DNA of 5,890 nt from an uncultured Lysobacteraceae bacterium (GTDB lineage Bacteria; Pseudomonadota; Gammaproteobacteria; Xanthomonadales; Rhodanobacteraceae), in contig CAMLSI010000342.1 of NCBI GenBank assembly GCA_946482585.1, positions 1-5,890 on the forward strand. Direction: 5' to 3'. How positions within the stretch are numbered: position 1 is the first letter of the stretch; each line of letters begins with the position of its first letter. The notes under the pieces are model-generated. The model made no database searches, was not told where the DNA came from, and was given only the letters and a program-made list of their open reading frames with translations. Of this stretch, positions 4,669 through 5,890 are shown one piece after another. The translations under genes and the position numbers were made by a program.

Positions 4669-5890
4669 ATGAGCCTCGCCATCGTCCATTCCCGCGCCCA
4701 GGACGGCGTCACCGCACCGGCGGTCACGGTCGAGGTGCATTTGTCGGGGGGCTTGCCGGGCACGGCCATCGTCGGGCTGCCGGAAACCGCGGTAAAGGAG
4801 GCGCGCGACCGCGTGCGCGTCGCGATCCTCAACGCGAAGCTCGACTATCCGGCGCGGCGCGTCACGGTGAATCTCGCGCCGGCGGACCTGCCGAAGGACG
4901 GCGGTCGCTTCGATCTGCCGATCGCGCTCGGCATCGTCGCGGCGAATGGCGGGCTGCCGCGCGCGGCGCTGGCCGGGCACGAATTCGTCGGCGAGCTCGC
5001 CCTGTCGGGCGAGCTGCGGCCGGTGCAGGGCGTGCTGCCGGCGGTGCTGCAGGCGGCACGCGCCGGACGACGCGTGATCGTTCCGCGCGGCAACGGCGCG
5101 GAGGCCGCGCTGGCCGCGGGTGCCGACGTGCGTGTCGCCGACAGCCTGCTCGACGTGTGCGCGCATCTTGCCGGACGCGGCGAGCTCGCCGTCGCCGATG
5201 TGTCGACGACGGCCGCCGCGGCCGAGGCAGAACCGCTCGACCTCGCCGACGTGCGCGGTCAGCCGGCCGCGCGGCGCGCGCTCGAAATCGCAGCCGCGGG
5301 CAGCCACAACCTGCTGTTCTGCGGCGTGCCCGGCACGGGCAAGACCATGCTCGCGAGCCGCCTGCCCGGCATCCTGCCGCCGCTGGAGGAACACGAAGCG
5401 CTGGAGCTCGCGGCGATCCGTTCCGTGGCCGGCCACGACAACGACGTACGCGCCTGGAAAAAACGCGCGTTCCGTCATCCGCATCACACGGCGTCGGCGG
5501 CGGCGCTCGTCGGCGGCGGCTCGATTCCGCGGCCCGGCGAAATCTCGCTCGCGCACCACGGCGTGCTGTTCCTCGACGAGTTGCCCGAATTCAACCGCCA
5601 CGTGCTCGAAGTGCTGCGCGAACCGCTGGAATCCGGCCGTATCGCGATTTCGCGTGCGGCCCGTCAGGTCGAGTTTCCGGCGCGGTTCCAGCTCGTCGCG
5701 GCGATGAATCCGTGTCCCTGCGGTTATGCCGGCGATGCAGTTGCGCGTTGCCGCTGCACTCCTGATGGCATCGCACGCTATCGCTCGCGCCTGTCGGGTC
5801 CGTTGCTCGACCGCATCGACCTCACGCTCGACGTGCCGCGGATTCCGCACACCGATCTGCGCGGCGCGAACGGCGGCGAAACCAGCGCGA
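4669..5890 (+). CDS. comM: ComM/YifB, AAA+ Mg-chelatase-like ATPase (5' part, cut by right edge)
   Basis: The reading frame is open from the ATG at 4669 to the window end (407 codons of about 500 usual), beginning [14 protein letters not shown] as in E. coli ComM/YifB. Residues about 20-140 form the N-terminal ChlI-type (Lon-like S5 fold) domain with [20 protein letters not shown] and [19 protein letters not shown]. The AAA+ domain follows: Walker A GVPGTGKT (219-226), [15 protein letters not shown], Walker B VLFLDE (299-304), and SGPLLDRID (376-384). A four-Cys cluster (Cys349, 351, 361, 363) sits in NPCPCGY...RCRC. The C-terminal domain is beyond the edge. In Vibrio, ComM is a hexameric helicase that drives branch migration during natural transformation; the same role is inferred here. 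No ribosome-binding site is evident (GGAG at 4645-4648 is too far), but family alignment fixes the start. No frameshift is seen. Confidence 0.95.
   Translation, partial: MSLAIVHSRAQDGVTAPAVTVEVHLSGGLPGTAIVGLPETAVKEARDRVRVAILNAKLDYPARRVTVNLAPADLPKDGGRFDLPIALGIVAANGGLPRAALAGHEFVGELALSGELRPVQGVLPAVLQAARAGRRVIVPRGNGAEAALAAGADVRVADSLLDVCAHLAGRGELAVADVSTTAAAAEAEPLDLADVRGQPAARRALEIAAAGSHNLLFCGVPGTGKTMLASRLPGILPPLEEHEALELAAIRSVAGHDNDVRAWKKRAFRHPHHTASAAALVGGGSIPRPGEISLAHHGVLFLDELPEFNRHVLEVLREPLESGRIAISRAARQVEFPARFQLVAAMNPCPCGYAGDAVARCRCTPDGIARYRSRLSGPLLDRIDLTLDVPRIPHTDLRGANGGETSA

Noticed and set aside
4633..5850. 405-codon minus-strand open frame antisense to comM
   Set aside because: It is a shadow of comM, whose plus-strand frame carries Walker A, Walker B and the N-terminal family motifs.

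Overview
This GC-rich window looks like a chromosomal segment of a gammaproteobacterium. The best guess is the Xanthomonadales/Lysobacterales, from the high GC, the GC-skewed codon use and the glnK / ubiK / comM core neighbourhood. The genus cannot be fixed from the sequence. Nothing points to a phage, plasmid, IS element, CRISPR array, tRNA or rRNA.

Layout, left to right. (1) Positions 1-36, minus strand: the first 12 codons of a P-II nitrogen regulatory protein (GlnK/GlnB) running off the left edge. (2) A divergent spacer, then ubiK at 357-614 (+), a small BMFP-type accessory factor for ubiquinone synthesis. (3) A 445-nt non-coding gap holding a hairpin just after ubiK, a strong 14-bp inverted repeat and candidate promoter elements. 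(4) 1060-2025 (+): an exported, Cys-rich and Asn/Ser/Thr-rich protein of unknown function with a by-eye resemblance to thaumatin-like proteins. (5) A 12-bp-stem hairpin in the convergent junction, then a GNAT acetyltransferase at 2109-2546 (-) and a LysR-type regulator at 2701-3621 (-). (6) A divergent regulatory spacer with a T-N11-A palindrome touching the lysR start and four direct ATTCG copies in front of a pirin/quercetinase-type cupin at 3793-4488 (+). (7) A 180-nt gap with two perfect hairpins, then the first 407 codons of comM (YifB, AAA+ Mg-chelatase-like helicase) at 4669-5890, cut by the right edge.

The outer genes are housekeeping: nitrogen signalling, ubiquinone synthesis, and DNA branch migration in transformation. 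As recalled from Pseudomonas, glnK, ubiK and yifB/comM sit side by side. The four middle genes therefore look like accessory cargo between ubiK and comM. Within that cargo the lysR and pirin genes form a probable regulator-target pair, and the acetyltransferase lies downstream of lysR on the same strand. No clearly new multi-gene system is seen. The best leads are the secreted protein, the lysR/pirin operator region and the structured gap after ubiK.
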